64,000 bases of DNA from Halorhabdus tiamatea SARL4B. Lineage in GTDB: Archaea > Halobacteriota > Halobacteria > Halobacteriales > Haloarculaceae. The stretch is taken from contig NC_021921.1 in the NCBI RefSeq assembly GCF_000470655.1, forward strand, positions 2,108,001-2,172,000, given 5' to 3'. The position numbers and the translations under genes were made by a program. Numbering within the stretch: the stretch's first letter is position 1; each line of letters starts with the position of its first letter. Positions 30,588 through 40,614 of this stretch are shown piece by piece. Under the pieces are notes generated by a model. That model ran no database searches and was not told where the DNA came from. It worked only from the letters and a program-made list of their open reading frames with translations.

Positions 30588-32936
30588 ATGACGCACGACG
30601 ATACACACGACAACGACGCATCGACGCACGAATCAGACGCCGTCGAAGACGGAAACGAGGTGAACGAACGCACGACTGGTCAAGCAGAGCCCGTCGCTTC
30701 GATGGGCCGGCGGGACTATCTCCGGGGCGTCGCAGCGGCGGCCGCGGCGGCCGGACTCGGCACGGCTGCCACGGGCAGTGGGGCCGCCGAGACCGCGGAC
30801 ACCTCCCTCGACGTCGACGAGCGCATCGCGGAACACCGCACGGGCGACCTCGAAGTCGTCGTCGAGAACCCCGATGGCTCGACAGTCTCCGGGGCCGACG
30901 TCTCGGTCGCTCAGCAGTCCCACGACTTCAACTGGGGGACGGCAGTCCACGCCGACACCCTGATCAACCAGAGCAGTGCCGGCGATAACTACCGGGAGTA
31001 CATCCCGGAGCTGTTCAACACGGCCGTGATGGAGAACCAGCACAAGTGGGCGCTGTGGGAGGACAACCAGCAACTCGCCGACGACGCCACGAACTGGATC
31101 CTGGACCAGGGGCTGAACATGCGCGGCCACGTCTGCGTCTACGGGGTCGACTACGCGGTTCCGTCGGACGTCCAGACGGCGATCGACAACGGGGACACCC
31201 AGACCATCCGCGAGCGGTCGATGGCCCACATCGACGAGATAATGAACCATTACGGGAGCGACATCCACGAGTGGGAGGTCGTCAACGAGGTCCAGCACTC
31301 GACGACGATCTTCGATCCGTTCACTTCGAATCCGACCACTTCCGACATCGTAGCCGACTGGTACCAGCAGGCCCAGGACGTCCGCCCTGACGGCGTCTCG
31401 CTCGCGATCAACGACTACAACGCCCTCGCGGGCAACTACGGCGGCGAGATCAGCACCTATCAGTCCCACGCCCAGCACCTCCTCGACAACGGCATCGACC
31501 TCGGGACGATCGGGCTCCAGTGTCACTTCGGCCAGAACGAGACGCTCTCGACGAGCCAGATCCTCCAGACGCTGAACGACTACGGCCAGCTCACGGATTC
31601 GATCAAGATCACCGAGTACGACCAGTCTGGCTCGGGGTGGTCTGAGGCCGAGAAGGCCGACTGGTTCGAACGCTTCCTCCGCGTGACCTTCAGTCACCCG
31701 GGCGTCGAGTCCTTCCTCGTCTGGGGCTTCTGGGACGGTCGCCACTGGGAGGACGACGCGCCGTTCTTCTACGAAGACTGGTCCACCAAGCCGAGCTACG
31801 ACGTCTGGACCGGCCTGGTCTACGACGAGTGGTGGACCGACGACAGCGGGACGACCGATGGCAGTGGAACCTACAGTACCGTGGCGTTCCTCGGCGAGCA
31901 CGAGATCTCGGTCAGTACCGACAGCGACTCGGTAACGACTACGACCTCCGTGACCGATTCCGACGGCACGACGACAGTCACGGTTACCGTCGAGGGCGAC
32001 GGCGGCGAGACCGGCGACACCCAGTCACCATCGACACCGACGAACCTGACCGCGACCGACGCGACGCCCTCCTCGATCACCGTCTCCTGGGACGGCGTCA
32101 CCGACAACGGCACGTCGGGACTCGATCACTATCGCGTCTTCCTCGACGGCAGCGAGGACCAGCAGGTGGGTGCCGGGATGACGACCGCGACGACCGACGG
32201 TCTCGACGCGGCGACGACCTACGGGATCGGGGTTTCAGCCGTCGATGGCGCGGGCAACGAGTCCGCGACGGCGACCGTCGAAGCGACGACAGGCGAGGCT
32301 GACGACGGCGAGGGAGACGACGCGGACGACCTGATCGCCGAGATGAATCCGAGTACGACCAGTCCCGGTGTCGGCGAGCGGGTCACGTTCAGCGTGACGG
32401 ACACGACCGACGCGGACAACTGGATCTCCTCGCTGTCGTGGGACTTCGGCGACGGCGCGACCGCGAGTGGTTGGTGGGCCGAACACACCTACGATTCCGC
32501 CGGGACGTACACCGTCTCGCTGACCGCGACCAACAACGACGACGAGTCCACCACTCACGAGGTCGAACTCGTCGTTGGCGACGGTCAGGGCGACGACCAG
32601 GACGGAGATGGCGGCGACGATGGCGATGGAGGGGACGGAAGCGACGACGGAGAAGGCGACGACGGCGATGGCACGACCGGCGATCTCGTCGCGGAGATCG
32701 ACCCGAGTACGACAGAGGCCAGCGTCGGCGAGACGGTCCAGTTCTGGCTGAACGATACGAGTGGTGGTGGCAACTGGATCACGGGCATCGACTGGGACCT
32801 CGGCAACGGCGACACGGCGAGTGGCTGGTACGCCGAGACGACTTACGCGTCGGCCGGCACCTACACCGTCTCGCTGACCGCGACCAACAACGCCGACGAA
32901 TCGACTACCGACGAGGTGACCATCACGGTCTCCTGA
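30588..32936 (+). CDS. Secreted GH10 xylanase, FnIII and two PKD
   Basis: 782 residues from the ATG at 30588, which matches the MTHD-type starts of its neighbours. Tat motif GRRDYLRGVAAAAAAAG; GH10 with Glu234 (EVVNEVQH) and Glu343 (KITEYDQSG); FnIII from ~478; PKD from ~581; Gly/Asp linker; second PKD ~700-782. It forms a pair with the GH10 upstream: same catalytic family, but a PKD end in place of CBM-X. The gap of 34 bp implies one transcript. Confidence 0.9.
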   Translation: MTHDDTHDNDASTHESDAVEDGNEVNERTTGQAEPVASMGRRDYLRGVAAAAAAAGLGTAATGSGAAETADTSLDVDERIAEHRTGDLEVVVENPDGSTVSGADVSVAQQSHDFNWGTAVHADTLINQSSAGDNYREYIPELFNTAVMENQHKWALWEDNQQLADDATNWILDQGLNMRGHVCVYGVDYAVPSDVQTAIDNGDTQTIRERSMAHIDEIMNHYGSDIHEWEVVNEVQHSTTIFDPFTSNPTTSDIVADWYQQAQDVRPDGVSLAINDYNALAGNYGGEISTYQSHAQHLLDNGIDLGTIGLQCHFGQNETLSTSQILQTLNDYGQLTDSIKITEYDQSGSGWSEAEKADWFERFLRVTFSHPGVESFLVWGFWDGRHWEDDAPFFYEDWSTKPSYDVWTGLVYDEWWTDDSGTTDGSGTYSTVAFLGEHEISVSTDSDSVTTTTSVTDSDGTTTVTVTVEGDGGETGDTQSPSTPTNLTATDATPSSITVSWDGVTDNGTSGLDHYRVFLDGSEDQQVGAGMTTATTDGLDAATTYGIGVSAVDGAGNESATATVEATTGEADDGEGDDADDLIAEMNPSTTSPGVGERVTFSVTDTTDADNWISSLSWDFGDGATASGWWAEHTYDSAGTYTVSLTATNNDDESTTHEVELVVGDGQGDDQDGDGGDDGDGGDGSDDGEGDDGDGTTGDLVAEIDPSTTEASVGETVQFWLNDTSGGGNWITGIDWDLGNGDTASGWYAETTYASAGTYTVSLTATNNADESTTDEVTITVS

Positions 32937-33081
32937 TCGGACCGTTCCACTGTCCGCCGTCGGTCGGCCGGGAACACGCAGAGGGACGTCACGACCGGCC
33001 CACTGGCGGCGGAGGTGTGACACTGTCGATGCGAAGGCGAGGCGACCCAAAGGGGCAATCACACGGATTGACCGGCGGACA

Positions 33082-33326
33082 CATGATCGACAACACGACA
33101 CGAACGACGGGACCGGCGGACACCCAGCGAACGATCTCGGGGGGTACGTCAGGACGCCAAGCGCTGGGTCACCTCGCTGTCGTGGGACTTCGACGACGGT
33201 ACGACCGTGCATGGCTGGTGGGTATAACACATCCACGAGTCGGCTGGCACAGACGCAATCGCGCTGACAGCGACCGACAACCAGGGGGGAGAGTACCACA
33301 CACGACTAGCGGTTACAGTCTCCTGA
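33082..33326 (+). pseudogene. Decayed secreted-enzyme gene: start plus PKD remnant
   Basis: An ATG at 33084 opens MIDNTTRTTGPADTQRTI, similar in tone to the acidic/Thr-rich starts of the neighbouring enzymes. From 33163, in another frame, the DNA reads WVTSLSWDFDDGTTVHGWW, a TAA stop, then HESAGTDAIALTATDNQGGE and LAVTVS before a TGA at 33324. That is a recognisable PKD domain with an internal stop. The Tat signal and catalytic domain are absent. A deletion inside an eleventh modular gene explains it best. Confidence 0.6.
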
Positions 33327-33447
33327 GCAGTCGCCCGATCCTCGCCGGATCGACGGCAGTCGGCGCAAGCGGCTCGGTCGGCAGCGACGGACCGACGCAG
33401 ACCGAACAGTCCGGCCCATGATCGGCGACGGACGGACACACCACACA

Positions 33448-35712
33448 ATGACACCAGACAGACCGACACCGCGAACCGAGACGGACGAATCGACGACTGA
33501 ACGAGACGAAGTCACGCACGAGGACGCCGAGACGTATCGCGCGCCAGGGACGTCCAGACGGTCGTTTCTGCAGACGACCGCGGCTGCGGGACTGGCCGGC
33601 CTGGGCGTCGGGAGCGGTGTCGTCGGCTCAGCGGCTGCAGCCGGTATTCCAACGCCGTGGCTCGAGGTCAATGGCAACCTCCTGCGGGACCCGGAGGGTA
33701 ACAAGGTGATCCTGCGGGGTGTGAACGTGATCGACCCCGCGCGGGCGGCCGAGGAGTGGCGCAAGAACATCGAGCCGCTGATCGAGTTGGCGACCGATCC
33801 GGGCGAGGGCTGGCACGCCCACGTCGTCCGGCTCCCGATGCAGCCCCAGGACATCGGGGGGCATGGCCCCGGGACGGCGGCCCCGACGCCCGGGTTCAGC
33901 CAGAGCGACTTACAGACCTACCTCGAGGCGTACGTCGATCCGGCGGTTGCGGCCGCCGCGGACGTCGGCGCGTACATCATGCTGGACTATCATCGCCACT
34001 ATCCGGAGGGGCCAGACTGGGACTCGCCGGAACTCGACGAGGAAATCCGGCTGTTCTGGAACGAAGTTGCGCCCCGCTACAGCGACCGTTCGCACGTCAT
34101 CTACGAACTCTACAACGAACCCAATACGCCCTATCCAGGGGCCGGCGATCCGACCGACGACGTCGGGATCACGGACCCCCGCGCCGAGGAGAACTATCTC
34201 TACTGGCGCGAGACGGCCCAGCCGTGGGTCGATCTCATCCGCGAGCACGCTTTACGGAACCTGATCGTCATCGGGTCGCCGCGCTGGAGTCAGTTCACCT
34301 ACTGGGCGGGCAAACACGAGTTCGAGGGCGACAACCTCGCCTACGCGGGGCACGTCTACGCCCACGAGAACCTCCGGCCGCTGTCGACGTACTTCGGCGA
34401 CCCCTCCGAGGAAGTCCCGGTGTTCATGAGCGAATTTGGGTACGGCACCGAGGGCTCGCCCTACCTCGTCGGGACCAACGAGGTCGAGGGCCAGCAGTTT
34501 CTCGAGCTCTTCGACGCCCACGACATCCACTGGCAGGCCTGGTGTTTCGACCACACGTGGTCGCCCGGCATGTTGAATCGCGACTACGAGGTCGACAGCC
34601 CACACGGCCGGCTGTTCAAGGAGCGACTTCGCGAGAAGCGCAACGACGACCTGCCAGCGAGCGCCGGCGGCGGTGACGAGACACCGCCTTCGACCCCGTC
34701 GAACCTCGCCGTGACCGAAACCAGCACCAACAGCGTCGCGCTGGCGTGGGACGCCACCACTGATTCCGGCGGATCCGGCCTCGAAAACTACGCCGTTTAC
34801 GTCGACAGCGCGCTCGACCATCGGGTCAGCGCCGGACCGACCACGACAGCGGTCGGTGGCCTGCTGCCGGAGACGACCTACGAGTTCGCCGTGAGCGCAA
34901 TCGACGGTGCTGGCAACGAGTCTACTCCGGCGACGGTGACGGTCGCGACGACCGACGGCGACGACGAGCAAGCGCCCACGATGCCGGAGAACCTCTCGGT
35001 GACTGGCTCGACTTCGGAATCCATCTCCGTGTCCTGGGACGCCGCGACCGACGAGGGTGGGTCCGGGCTGGATCACTACCTCGTCTACTTCGACGGGAGT
35101 CAGGACCAGCAGGTCGCGGCCGGCACGACCGAGGCCACCGTCAGCGGTCTCGACGCGGCGACGACCTACGAGATTGCGGTTTCGGCCGTCGACGCGGCGG
35201 GCAACGAGTCCGCCACGGCGACTGTACAGGCCACGACCGCGACGACCGAGGACGGCGGGGAAGACCCGCCCGAAGACGCCTTGGTCGACGACTACGACGG
35301 TGACCCGGCGTGGTCGAACCACCGGAACGATCTGGGCAACTGGTGTGGGGCCGGCTCCTTCGAGAACGGGGGCGGCGAGGTCAAGGACGGCGCACTCGTT
35401 CTCGAATACGACAACGCGGGATGGTTCGTCGAGCAGATCCTGGAAGACATTTCCGCGTACTCGGAGATCGTCTTCTCGATCGCCGGTGCGAGCGGCGGCG
35501 AGGGTGAACACTTCGTCGTCAGTGTCGGCGGCGCTCGAGGGCCCTTCAGCGACCTCGCGAGTAGCTCGATCGGAACGAGTCCCAGCGAGGTCGCCATCGA
35601 CCTAGATTCAGCCGGCGTCGACGCCGAAAACCCCGGTGAACTCCGCCTGAACTTCTGGCAGGCTGGCTCCGGAAGTGGGACGCTCCGGATCGAGGACATC
35701 AGACTGGAGTGA
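33448..35712 (+). CDS. Secreted GH5 glycanase, two FnIII and CBM-X
   Basis: 754 residues from ATG 33448 (an in-frame ATG at 33418 would add ten). Tat motif SRRSFLQTTAAAGLAGLGV; GH5 domain ~65-400, with Glu224 (LYNEPNTPY) and Glu329 (FMSEFGYGTEG); FnIII ~412-500 and ~508-600; CBM-X ~610-754, here shortened at the start (ALVDDYDGDPAW) and with a variant end. The catalytic part resembles the GH5 at 24095 more than the one at 21953. The stop overlaps a possible GTG start of the pectate lyase gene. Confidence 0.87.
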   Translation: MTPDRPTPRTETDESTTERDEVTHEDAETYRAPGTSRRSFLQTTAAAGLAGLGVGSGVVGSAAAAGIPTPWLEVNGNLLRDPEGNKVILRGVNVIDPARAAEEWRKNIEPLIELATDPGEGWHAHVVRLPMQPQDIGGHGPGTAAPTPGFSQSDLQTYLEAYVDPAVAAAADVGAYIMLDYHRHYPEGPDWDSPELDEEIRLFWNEVAPRYSDRSHVIYELYNEPNTPYPGAGDPTDDVGITDPRAEENYLYWRETAQPWVDLIREHALRNLIVIGSPRWSQFTYWAGKHEFEGDNLAYAGHVYAHENLRPLSTYFGDPSEEVPVFMSEFGYGTEGSPYLVGTNEVEGQQFLELFDAHDIHWQAWCFDHTWSPGMLNRDYEVDSPHGRLFKERLREKRNDDLPASAGGGDETPPSTPSNLAVTETSTNSVALAWDATTDSGGSGLENYAVYVDSALDHRVSAGPTTTAVGGLLPETTYEFAVSAIDGAGNESTPATVTVATTDGDDEQAPTMPENLSVTGSTSESISVSWDAATDEGGSGLDHYLVYFDGSQDQQVAAGTTEATVSGLDAATTYEIAVSAVDAAGNESATATVQATTATTEDGGEDPPEDALVDDYDGDPAWSNHRNDLGNWCGAGSFENGGGEVKDGALVLEYDNAGWFVEQILEDISAYSEIVFSIAGASGGEGEHFVVSVGGARGPFSDLASSSIGTSPSEVAIDLDSAGVDAENPGELRLNFWQAGSGSGTLRIEDIRLE

Positions 35713-35717
35713 CCACG

Positions 35718-37364
35718 ATGGCACGCCAAACAGGCGATAGCGACGTGGCCAGGAACTCGAATCTGACGCGCCGGCGGGTGCTGCAGGCGGGGGCCAGCGG
35801 ACTCCTCGCCGCGACCGTCGGGACAGGGGCACTTACCGCGACGGCTGGCGCAGTCACCACCGCGCAGATTTCTCCGACTGACGGGTTCGCGGATGTCGGG
35901 ACATGGCTCGAAGACGAAGATACGGACGTCTATCGGATTCAGGAGCCGACACGCTCGGCCGTCGAAGAGGCGTTCCACGCCTCTGGGCCGCGCGTCGTGA
36001 TCTTCGAGACAAGCGGGACGATCGACCTCGGCGGTGAGGCACTCGCGATCACCGAAGACAAGTGCTGGGTCGCAGGTCAGACGGCACCGTCACCGGGGAT
36101 CACGTTCGTCAAGGGGATGGTCCAGGTCGACGCCGACGACTGCGTCGTCCAGCACATCCGATTCCGGCACGGCCCCGGTTCGGACGGGGAGATCCAGAGC
36201 AACGACTCGCTCAACACGGCCGACGGGACGGAGAACAACGTCATCGATCACGTCACGGCCTCCTGGGGCACCGACGAGTGTCTCTCGGTCGGCTACGACA
36301 CCACCGACACGACGGTCACGAACTGCCTGGTCTACGAGGGACTGTACGATCCCTACGGCGACGGCTCGGATCACAACTACGCGACGCTGGTCGGCGACGG
36401 TGCCGAGAACGTCACGCTGGCGGGCAACGTCTGGGCGAAGTGTCGCGGTCGAGTCCCGCGATTGAAGAGCGAGACCCGGAGCGTCGTCGCGAACAACGTG
36501 ATGTACTTCTTCAACGAGGCGACCAACATGGACGGCGACACGGCGGCCGCCATCGTCGGGAACGTCTACATTCCCCAGGACGTCGAGGACACGCCGATCG
36601 AGGACGGCAACGCCTCTCTCTCGGACAACGTCACGGAGCCGAGTTCGACGCCGCTAACGGGTGGGACGGAGGCGTTGTCGGGTCGGCCGCTCTGGCCCGC
36701 TGAGTTCGACGCCTTGGACGCGAGTGCGGTCGAGTCACACAATCTCTCGAACGCCGGGGCGCGACCGGCCGACCGGACCGACAACGACGACCGAATCGTC
36801 TCCGAGATCCGGGATCGCGCCGGCGATGACTCCCTCGACTCGCCGTACGACTACTGGATCCCGCATCCAGATGCCGTCGGGGGATACCCTGACCTGCCTG
36901 TCAACACCCACTCGCTTTCGGTTCCTGACGCCGGCCTGCGTGAGTGGCTCGCCGAATGGGCCGCCGTCGTCGAGGACGGCAGCGGCGACCCCGATACCGG
37001 CGGGGGCGAAAGTGACAGGAATGACGACAGTTCGGGAAGCGGCGATGGTAGCCGCGATGCTACCAGTAGCGACGACAGCAGCGAGCGAGACGACGACACG
37101 AGTAGCGATGATCTGATCGCCGAACTCGATCCGGGGACGACGGATGCTGCAGTGGGTGAGTGGGTCCCGTTCGCGATCGTCGACACCACCGACAGCGATC
37201 ACTGGATCACGGGACTGTCCTGGTCTTTCGGCGACGGGACGACGGCGACTGGGTGGTGGAACGCCCACACGTACGAGTCGGCGGGGACCTACACCGTCGC
37301 GCTGACCGCGACGAACGACGCTGGCGAGTCGACCACCCACGAGGTGATAGTCACGGTTTCGTGA
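35718..37364 (+). CDS. Secreted pectate lyase (PL1-like) with PKD
   Basis: 548 residues. Tat motif TRRRVLQAGASGLLAATVG; parallel beta-helix ~55-410 with VVIFETSGTIDLGG, TAPSPGITFVKG, VVQHIRFRHGPG and VIDHVTASWGTDE, as in PL1 lyases; SRGRVPRLKS-like basic segment CRGRVPRLKSETR near the active site; acidic Ser/Asp linker; PKD ~465-548. It would cleave polygalacturonate by beta-elimination using Ca2+ and an Arg. ATG 35718 was chosen over GTG 35709. Confidence 0.83.
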   Translation: MARQTGDSDVARNSNLTRRRVLQAGASGLLAATVGTGALTATAGAVTTAQISPTDGFADVGTWLEDEDTDVYRIQEPTRSAVEEAFHASGPRVVIFETSGTIDLGGEALAITEDKCWVAGQTAPSPGITFVKGMVQVDADDCVVQHIRFRHGPGSDGEIQSNDSLNTADGTENNVIDHVTASWGTDECLSVGYDTTDTTVTNCLVYEGLYDPYGDGSDHNYATLVGDGAENVTLAGNVWAKCRGRVPRLKSETRSVVANNVMYFFNEATNMDGDTAAAIVGNVYIPQDVEDTPIEDGNASLSDNVTEPSSTPLTGGTEALSGRPLWPAEFDALDASAVESHNLSNAGARPADRTDNDDRIVSEIRDRAGDDSLDSPYDYWIPHPDAVGGYPDLPVNTHSLSVPDAGLREWLAEWAAVVEDGSGDPDTGGGESDRNDDSSGSGDGSRDATSSDDSSERDDDTSSDDLIAELDPGTTDAAVGEWVPFAIVDTTDSDHWITGLSWSFGDGTTATGWWNAHTYESAGTYTVALTATNDAGESTTHEVIVTVS

Positions 37365-37506
37365 TGGACTGAAACGGCCACATCAACGGCTTCCGGCCGA
37401 TACAGTGGCCGTCTTCCCTGCCGGAACGGCTCGTTCCCGGGTACCGGGGGGTGCTGGCCTGCTTGACTGCATCGGGGGATGACTGCACGCGAAGACATGA
37501 CAACAG

Positions 37507-40500
37507 ATGACAGACGACACGACTGAACCGACTCACGCATCGACGACTGATCACACTGACGAGACGGCTGGGAACCGGAAGGATCCCGGCCTCACGCCGT
37601 CACGCCGGACGTTCCTCGGAGCGATGGCGAGTGCTGGGACGATCGGTGCCGGGCTTTCGGTGAGCGTCGGGACCGGCGCCGCCGGCGTGCCAACACCACG
37701 CCTGCACACCGAAGGGCGATGGATCCGGGATCCGGCGGGCAACGACGTGACGCTCCGGGGCATGGCACCTGCTGACCCCGGCTTCTACCGGCAGTACCAT
37801 CCAAAGAGCTTCGAGGAAGTCCTCGAGTCGGCGACTGACACGGATCGGGGCTGGTATCCCAACACGGTCCGGCTACCCTGTACGCAGGACTCGATCGACG
37901 CGCTGGGGCTGGAAACGTACGTCACCGAGGTCCTCCGACCGGCGGTCGACCTGCTGGCCGCGCGTGACGTCTACGCGCTGGTTGATTTCCACCTCATCAG
38001 GCCCTACACACAGGACGCGACCGAGACCTACAACGAGGAAAACGACGAGGAACTCGCGCCGATCAACGACGTAATGACGACCTTCTGGGACCGGGTCGCC
38101 CCGGAGTTCGCCGAGGACGAACACGTCCTCTACGAGCTGTTCAACGAGCCGACCCAGCCGGCGATGTACGGCGACGACGCCGGAGCGTTCCAGGCCTGGC
38201 GGGACGCGGCCCAGCCCTGGGTCGACCTCGTCCGCGAACACGCACCGGAGACGCCCATCATCATCGGCTCGCCGCGGTGGACGTCGGTGACCCACATGGC
38301 CCCGGAGTATCCTTTCGAGGGGGAGAACCTGATCTACGCTGCCCACATCTACCCGGACAACGGCGCACCCGCTGACTTCGACCAGTGGTATGGTGAACCC
38401 GCCGCGGATGTCCCGGTCGTCGTCACGGAGTTCGGCTGGGATCCGGCCGGCGGGAGCGTCGATCAGGGCACTACGTCGGGGTGGGGCGAGCCGTTCCGCG
38501 AGTGGGTCGAGGGCTACGAGAACGTGGGGTGGATCTCGTGGTGTTTCGACGACTCCTGGGAGCCGGCCTTCTTCGAATCGCCGGATTCGGGCGCGAACGA
38601 GCCCTGGACGCTCAAGGACGACGCCGATCAGATGGGCGGATACATCAAGACCTGGCTCGAGGCAACCAAAGATCGGGGCATCCCTGAAAGTACGATCGAC
38701 GACGCCATCGCGCCGCCGGTTCCTTCTGGGTTCGAGGTAACTCGCTTGACCGAGATCGGCGTCGAGATCGCCTGGAACGCCGTCACCGACGAGGGCGAGG
38801 CCGGCCTTTCGCACTACAACGTCTACGTCGACGGCGAGCGCCGCGGGCAGGTGATCGACGGGACGGCGACGACGGTCGACGGTCTTCAGGCGAGTTCGAC
38901 CTACGAGATCGGGGTTTCTGCCGTCGACGAGGCCGGAAACGAGTCCAATCAGACGACGACGGTCGCCGAGACGGTCGCCACCGACGCCGGGCAGTCGGCG
39001 TTCGTCGAGCACGAGCTGCCCGGTCGGATCCAGGCCGAGGACTTCGACGAGGGTGGCCAGGGGATCGCCTATCACGACACGGGATCCGCCAACGAGGCCG
39101 GGGCCGACTACCGCGAGACGAGCGTCGACGTCGGGACGGCCGTCGAGTCGGGGTACAACGTCGGCTACACCGAGACCGGCGAGTGGCTGGAGTACACTGT
39201 TACCGTCGAGTCCGGCAGCAGCTACGAGGCCACCGTTCGGGTTGCCAACGGCGCTGAGTCGGGTGGCGACCTCCGGATCGAGGTCGACCGCGCCGAGGTG
39301 GCGACACAGAACGTCTGGCCGACCGGCGGCTGGGGCAACTTCGAGGAGATCCGTGTCGGCGAGGTCGACCTCCCGGCGGGCGAACACGTCGTCCGGATCG
39401 TCGTCGAGACCAGCGGCTGGAACTTCGACTGGATCGAGTTCACTGGCGGCGACGGTGGCGGCGGGGACGTGACCCCGCCGACTGCTCCCTCGAACCTCTC
39501 GGTGACCACGACGACGCCGTCATCCGCCGAGATCGCGTGGGATGCCGCGACCGACGAGGGCGGGAGCGGACTCGACCATTACGCAATTTCCGTCGACGGC
39601 AGTCTCGATCAGCAGGTTCCGGTCGGGACCACGTCGGCGACGATCGCCGATCTCGCGGCCGAGACGAGCTACGAGATCGGCGTCTCGGCCGTCGACGCGG
39701 CCGGCAACGAGTCGGCGACGGTGACTGTCGAAGCGACGACCGAGGGCGGCGACGACACGACGCCGCCGACCGTCCCGGGGGATCTCTCGGTCGAGAGCAC
39801 GAGCGAGTCCTCGATCGGTGTCGCCTGGAGCGCCGCTTCGGACGCCGGCACGGGCGTCGACACCTACGCCGTCTACGTCGACGGGAGTCTCGATCACGAG
39901 GTCGCAGCGGACCTCACGTCGGCGACGACCGACGGTCTGTCGGCGGCGACGACCTACGAGGTCGGCGTCAGCGCGATCGACGCGGCCGGCAACGAGTCGG
40001 CGACCGCGACCGTCGAAGCCCCGTCCGCGAAAGCCGATGACAGCGAAGGGGATGAGGACGACGAATCGACGGCAGACGCCCTCGTCGTCAACGACTACGA
40101 CGGCGACCCGGCATGGGCTGATCACCGCAACGACCTCGGCCAGTGGTGTGGGGCCGGGTCCTTCGAGAACGACAGCGGCGACGTCGAGGACGGGGCCTTG
40201 GTCTTCGAATACGACAACGCCGGGTGGTTCGTCGAGCAGGTCGCCCAGGACGTCAGCGACTACTCGACGGTCGTGTTGCGGGTCCGTGGTGAAAGCGGCG
40301 GCGAGGAGAGCGACCTCCGCTTCGACATGGGCGGCGCGCGTGACCTCCTCGCGAATCTGACCGACGACTCGATCGGGACGGACTTCACCGACGTCGCGAT
40401 CGACATGGCGTCGGCCGGGATCGACCCGTCGACCGGCGGCCTCTCGATCGGCCTGAACTTCTGGCAAGGGGGTGCGAGCACGCTCGAAATCGACGAGATC

Positions 40501-40512
40501 CGACTCGAATAG
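37507..40512 (+). CDS. Secreted GH5 glycanase with CBM6, three FnIII and CBM-X
   Basis: 1001 residues, the longest in the window. Tat motif SRRTFLGAMASAGTIGAGL; GH5 ~60-390 with Glu214 (LFNEPTQPA) and Glu308 (VVTEFGWDP); FnIII ~402-490; CBM6 ~501-647 (LPGRIQAEDFDEGGQG, VGYTETGEWLEYTV, FDWIEF); FnIII ~656-744 and ~751-838; CBM-X ~858-1001. CBM6 and CBM-X together suggest two substrate contacts. The catalytic part is the most diverged of the four GH5 copies. A 142-bp gap upstream may hold its own promoter. Confidence 0.9.
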   Translation: MTDDTTEPTHASTTDHTDETAGNRKDPGLTPSRRTFLGAMASAGTIGAGLSVSVGTGAAGVPTPRLHTEGRWIRDPAGNDVTLRGMAPADPGFYRQYHPKSFEEVLESATDTDRGWYPNTVRLPCTQDSIDALGLETYVTEVLRPAVDLLAARDVYALVDFHLIRPYTQDATETYNEENDEELAPINDVMTTFWDRVAPEFAEDEHVLYELFNEPTQPAMYGDDAGAFQAWRDAAQPWVDLVREHAPETPIIIGSPRWTSVTHMAPEYPFEGENLIYAAHIYPDNGAPADFDQWYGEPAADVPVVVTEFGWDPAGGSVDQGTTSGWGEPFREWVEGYENVGWISWCFDDSWEPAFFESPDSGANEPWTLKDDADQMGGYIKTWLEATKDRGIPESTIDDAIAPPVPSGFEVTRLTEIGVEIAWNAVTDEGEAGLSHYNVYVDGERRGQVIDGTATTVDGLQASSTYEIGVSAVDEAGNESNQTTTVAETVATDAGQSAFVEHELPGRIQAEDFDEGGQGIAYHDTGSANEAGADYRETSVDVGTAVESGYNVGYTETGEWLEYTVTVESGSSYEATVRVANGAESGGDLRIEVDRAEVATQNVWPTGGWGNFEEIRVGEVDLPAGEHVVRIVVETSGWNFDWIEFTGGDGGGGDVTPPTAPSNLSVTTTTPSSAEIAWDAATDEGGSGLDHYAISVDGSLDQQVPVGTTSATIADLAAETSYEIGVSAVDAAGNESATVTVEATTEGGDDTTPPTVPGDLSVESTSESSIGVAWSAASDAGTGVDTYAVYVDGSLDHEVAADLTSATTDGLSAATTYEVGVSAIDAAGNESATATVEAPSAKADDSEGDEDDESTADALVVNDYDGDPAWADHRNDLGQWCGAGSFENDSGDVEDGALVFEYDNAGWFVEQVAQDVSDYSTVVLRVRGESGGEESDLRFDMGGARDLLANLTDDSIGTDFTDVAIDMASAGIDPSTGGLSIGLNFWQGGASTLEIDEIRLE

Positions 40513-40614
40513 GCATCGAATCGCTCGATCACACGCCACCGGAAACCTCGGTATTGGCTGGGGTGAGGACGGCCGCGCTGTCCGGTGACCCGACCAACCA
40601 ACGACACGATATCC

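Noticed and set aside
37873-39387. Open frame of 504 codons antisense to the fourth GH5
   Set aside because: Mirrors codon periodicity of the sense gene and has no recognisable domain.
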